A stretch of DNA of 11,878 nt, taken from NCBI GenBank assembly GCA_905188025.1, contig CAJJKI010000024.1:1-11878 (forward strand). The letters run 5' to 3'. This stretch comes from an uncultured Eubacteriales bacterium (GTDB lineage Bacteria > Bacillota_I > Bacilli_A > RF39 > UBA660). The notes beneath the pieces were generated by a model, which saw only the letters and a program-made list of their open reading frames with translations, searched no databases and had not been told where the DNA came from. The position numbers and the translations under genes are program-made. Position 1 is the stretch's first letter, and the number at the start of each line of letters is the position of its first letter. Below, in pieces: positions 10,401 through 11,878 of the stretch.

Positions 10401-11878
10401 GATACATTATATAGTATGTTTAGAAAATCCTTAATAAAGGATATGTTCCAAAAAGAGTTTGGTGTTACTGATTAGCAAGCATTAAATGCTGTTAAGGACG
10501 ATCATGCTATAGAAAGTACATTAGGTAGATTACGTAAAAAGAATCCAGATGCTATTAAGTTTATTGAACAACAAGCTAAAAATAGCGCTAAACCATATGC
10601 TGACGGAGAAATTAATCAAGCAGATGCTGCTGTTTACATCAGACCAGAGTTCTATAAGAGATTGATGAAGTCTTTAGGAGAATGGAGTCCTGAAATCGAA
10701 GAAGCTTATAATATTATGGAGTCTGATGATAGCTGGTTGAGTGATACTGAGAAGTATCAAAAAGCAATTAAAGCTATCACACAACCTCTTAAAATGGTTT
10801 ACTTTGGTGATCACTTTGATTAGACTCTTGGTATGAATGTAAACACATTTGATAAAATGGCTTTATTCCCACTATTTAAGACTTTTGCTAAAGCTGATAA
10901 TAAATATTTATACGATCGTATGAATGATGCTAGTAAAGGTTATATAGACATGGTAGCGTTTGAATCAGCTATTAAAGTTGGTGGTAGAAAGAAGTTATCA
11001 TTCTATAAAGATGGTAAAGTAAACTTATCTGAATTAACATCTAATAGTGATATAGACGGCATTTCTGGTAAAGGATTGGCAACATATACTTAGGATTTAA
11101 CTCAAATTAGGTTGCAGTTAAATACTGATCCACACGAACACCTTGAAAGATCATTTGGTACACAAGCTATTAAAATTGGTTTTGCTAACGTAGTAGATAC
11201 TCGTACTTATGGAGAAAATAAAGGATTAGCTGTAAAAGGTTCTGAAATTAAGAAGAACATTATGGATGCTATTAACTCACTATCCAGAATAGGTTAGAAT
11301 AAAATAAGAAAAGAGTTCTTTACTAACGGCAAAGTAGATAATCGCAAAATAGTAAATTATCTTTAGAGATAGGCTACAAATTCAGGTATGTCTGCTGAAA
11401 TAATTGCCAATTTAACAGTTGATGAAAATGGAAATATTATAGTACCAATTGAAGCTCAAAGTATTAGAGATTGGATTCAAACTAAGATAACTTCTTTTGT
11501 CAATAAAGCAGTAGTAGATGTAAATACTCCTGGTGGTTCTGCTATTCAGATGTCTTCATTTGCATATGAAGCTGTTGGTAGAAGTGTAAAAACTGATGTA
11601 GAATTAGGTTCAGCTTTTAATCAAGGAAAGAAATTAAAATTCTTAGCTAAAGAAGGTCATATGCAAGTTATACTTAGTGAAAACTTCTTTAGAGATATAT
11701 TACCAGAAGAACTTAAAAGTGCAAGTTTTTATAGTAAACGCAAATGGTTAATTGATAATGGTATAATAGGTAGTAGAATGGTAGACGGTGTAGAAGTAGA
11801 ATCTAAACCTTATGGTATAGGATATCGTATTCCTACACAGGGTTTGTCTTCCATGTTCTCATTCCAAGTGGCTGATAT
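1422..11878 (+). CDS. Giant multidomain virion RNA polymerase-type protein with zincin domain, 3'-partial, TAG-recoded
   Basis: A single frame stays open for 3,485 codons from ATG 1422 to the window edge, with about 49 TAG codons and no TAA or TGA found. Modules by residue: 1-300 polar helical; 332-363 and 617-634 hydrophobic; about 780-1034 helical and charged; 1035-1257 acidic disordered linker; about 1260-1800 mixed alpha/beta; 1805-1833 Gln/Lys linker; 1902-2036 zincin with HEGFH at 1968-1972; about 2040-2470 helical connector with an acidic run near 2188-2205; about 2470-3485 RNA polymerase-like part. The likely role is the capsid-packaged polymerase of crAss-like phages, ejected with the DNA to transcribe early genes (family knowledge plus inference). 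The C-terminus, including the expected catalytic Asp loop, is missing because the window ends. Its size, metallopeptidase fusion and recoding fit crAss-like giant proteins. I am confident of the gene and code, fairly confident of the polymerase and zincin assignments, and unsure of exact domain borders. Confidence 0.88.
1455..1482 (+). promoter_or_regulatory. Perfect 10-bp hairpin with a recoded TAG in its loop
   Basis: CCCTCACTAG (1455-1464) and CTAGTGAGGG (1473-1482) are exact reverse complements, separated by an 8-base loop, GACAATAG. The last three loop bases (1470-1472) are the first in-frame TAG of the giant gene, codon 17. The stem is GC-richer than its surroundings and starts 33 bases after the start codon. 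No T-run follows, so it is not a standard intrinsic terminator. The right arm holds GAGGG, five bases before an in-frame ATG at 1488. A role in translational control is possible but unproven. Confidence 0.5.
1488..1490 (+). promoter_or_regulatory. Alternative start codon of the giant gene
   Basis: This in-frame ATG is codon 23 of the giant gene as called. It follows a Shine-Dalgarno-like GAGGG (1478-1482) at five-base spacing. If it were the true start, the intergenic gap would be 78 bases and the hairpin at 1455-1482 would be a leader structure hiding the ribosome site. I prefer the ATG at 1422, because it leaves a compact gap, the region before 1488 is open in frame, and hosts of this group rarely rely on Shine-Dalgarno pairing. 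Confidence 0.25.
1586..1613 (+). repeat. Second perfect 10-bp inverted repeat with 8-base loop
   Basis: AGCTAAAGAT (1586-1595) and ATCTTTAGCT (1604-1613) are exact reverse complements around an 8-base spacer, AATAAAAG. The geometry matches the hairpin at 1455-1482, but the stem is AT-rich. In a sequence this AT-rich, about one such repeat in 12 kb is expected by chance, so a function is doubtful. Confidence 0.3.
2415..2510 (+). other. Hydrophobic Gly/Ala-rich segment of the giant protein (residues 332-363)
   Basis: The stretch contains RGAITAVPGIGQAATAIAL followed by an aromatic run around FNLWL. It is the most hydrophobic stretch I see in the first 500 residues and is long enough for one or two membrane passes. 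The flanks are charged. Ejected virion proteins of tailed phages often carry such segments for crossing or inserting into the host envelope; that role here is inference. It could equally be a buried helical hairpin. Confidence 0.4.
3270..3323 (+). other. Second hydrophobic segment of the giant protein (residues 617-634)
   Basis: The residues DIGGFIGLVMPFAGNAV form a short Gly-rich hydrophobic stretch between charged helices. It follows a conserved-looking patch, SEEGVQSVVGSRYQRGEYD, around residues 552-570. At about 17 residues it is marginal for a membrane helix. With the segment at 332-363 it makes the N-terminal third the part most likely to touch a membrane during DNA ejection (inference). 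Confidence 0.3.
4524..5192 (+). other. Acidic Glu/Pro/Gln/Thr-rich disordered linker (residues 1035-1257)
   Basis: About 220 residues are dominated by Glu, Gln, Pro, Val, Thr and Asp, with few aromatics, for example KPETPIQEGVQQQPVVQETK and, near the end, NPVPPTPTQVED. This composition is typical of an unfolded tether. It separates the helical N-terminal third from the folded middle. Five TAG codons fall within 4806-5012, including two only three codons apart at 4863 and 4872. It may be a flexible tether that lets the chain thread, or a site of cleavage (both inference). Confidence 0.7.
6834..6920 (+). other. Gln/Lys-rich linker with three clustered TAG codons (residues 1805-1833)
   Basis: A short polar segment, SKQQPVQKSAQKKVEETNNK, joins the middle alpha/beta part to the part that leads into the zincin domain. 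TAG codons at 6846, 6855 and 6867 give three recoded residues within eight codons, next to an ordinary CAA. That context favours reading TAG as Gln. The low complexity suggests an exposed domain border. Confidence 0.55.
7125..7529 (+). other. Zincin-type metallopeptidase domain (residues 1902-2036)
   Basis: HEGFH at 7323-7337 (His1968, Glu1969, His1972) fits the HExxH zinc-binding and catalytic motif. It is preceded by a hydrophobic helix start (GQGVEF) and followed by a second helix, EALAEEFRQY, at residues 2008-2017, whose Glu2008, Glu2012 or Glu2013 could be the third zinc ligand in a gluzincin arrangement. Similar HExFH plus AExFRxY pairs occur, as I recall, in giant polyvalent phage proteins and in crAss-like polymerase proteins. 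A recoded TAG at 7347 (residue 1976) lies four residues after the motif, so the domain cannot be completed under the standard code. Substrate unknown; possible roles are self-processing of the giant chain or cutting host or virion proteins. Confidence 0.7.
8826..11878 (+). other. RNA polymerase-like region, crAss-like single-chain type, catalytic loop beyond window (residues 2469-3485)
   Basis: The last thousand residues carry patterns that I recall from the giant polymerases of crAss-like phages. These include YPITENNY (2559-2566), NQADAAVYIRPEFYKR (from 3065), FESAIKVGGRKK (3180-3191, with Lys3185 a candidate for the conserved Lys of the beta-like barrel), and SFGTQAIKIGFAN (from 3244). The end, YRIPTQG with Arg3469, then SFQVADI, resembles the beta-prime RxPTLHR segment, in which E. 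coli Arg425 contacts the incoming nucleotide about 35 residues before the DFDGD catalytic loop. In this family that loop is usually DFDID. It would fall about 50-100 bases past the window end, so polymerase activity cannot be confirmed from this window. Confidence 0.65.

Noticed and set aside
11133..11147. HEHLE as a second metallopeptidase motif
   Set aside because: It fits neither HExxH nor the inverted HxxEH pattern, and it sits within the polymerase-like part.
387..11297. Treating each TAG-bounded fragment as a separate small gene or the region as a decayed pseudogene
   Set aside because: All fragments share one phase, have no start codons or ribosome sites at their joins, show no frameshifts, and are separated only by TAG, never TAA or TGA. 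Decay would give mixed stops and frame changes.
8826..11878. Intein or self-splicing intron in the polymerase region, as reported in some crAss-like phages
   Set aside because: The frame stays open with polymerase-like sequence throughout, and I see no intein splice-junction motifs or intron-like non-coding insert.
1..11878. tRNA genes, including a suppressor tRNA for TAG
   Set aside because: No cloverleaf-like sequence was seen outside or inside the two genes; the suppressor, if present, lies elsewhere in the genome or comes from the host.

Overview
The window looks like part of a crAss-like gut bacteriophage (a phage of Bacteroidota, Crassvirales type) that reads the stop codon TAG as an amino acid, most likely glutamine (genetic code 15). 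The base composition is AT-rich, all genes lie on the + strand, and coding density is near 100 percent. Read with the standard code, the window breaks into many short + strand pieces that all share one reading frame and nearly all end in TAG. Read with TAG as sense, they collapse into two genes. By hand count there are about 52 in-frame TAG codons, and I found only one in-frame TAA and no in-frame TGA.

Layout. (1) Positions 3-1409: the 3' part of an unrecognised gene (468 residues seen), probably a virion or cargo protein, ending in TAA. (2) Positions 1410-1421: a 12-base A-rich gap with no Shine-Dalgarno sequence. (3) Positions 1422-11878: one giant open gene of at least 3,485 codons, roughly 390 kDa of protein within the window, running off the right edge. 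No stretch longer than 300 bases lacks a gene. I saw no tRNA, CRISPR array, insertion sequence or credible minus-strand gene.

The giant protein reads as several modules in one chain. These are a helical N-terminal part with two hydrophobic stretches; a helical, coiled-coil-like part; an acidic Pro/Gln/Glu-rich linker; a mixed alpha/beta part; a short Gln/Lys linker; a zincin-type metallopeptidase with HEGFH and a downstream EALAEEFRQY helix; an alpha-helical connector; and a C-terminal region resembling the single-chain RNA polymerase of crAss-like phages. The last residues (YRIPTQG and what follows) resemble the bacterial beta-prime segment just before the catalytic aspartate loop, so the active site is expected shortly beyond the window edge.

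Working picture (inference): the upstream gene and the giant gene belong to the block encoding proteins packaged in the capsid. The giant protein would be ejected with the DNA and would transcribe the phage genome early in infection. A notable local feature is a perfect 10-bp hairpin just inside the giant gene, with the first recoded TAG codon in its loop. Family assignments come from remembered sequence patterns, not from a search.
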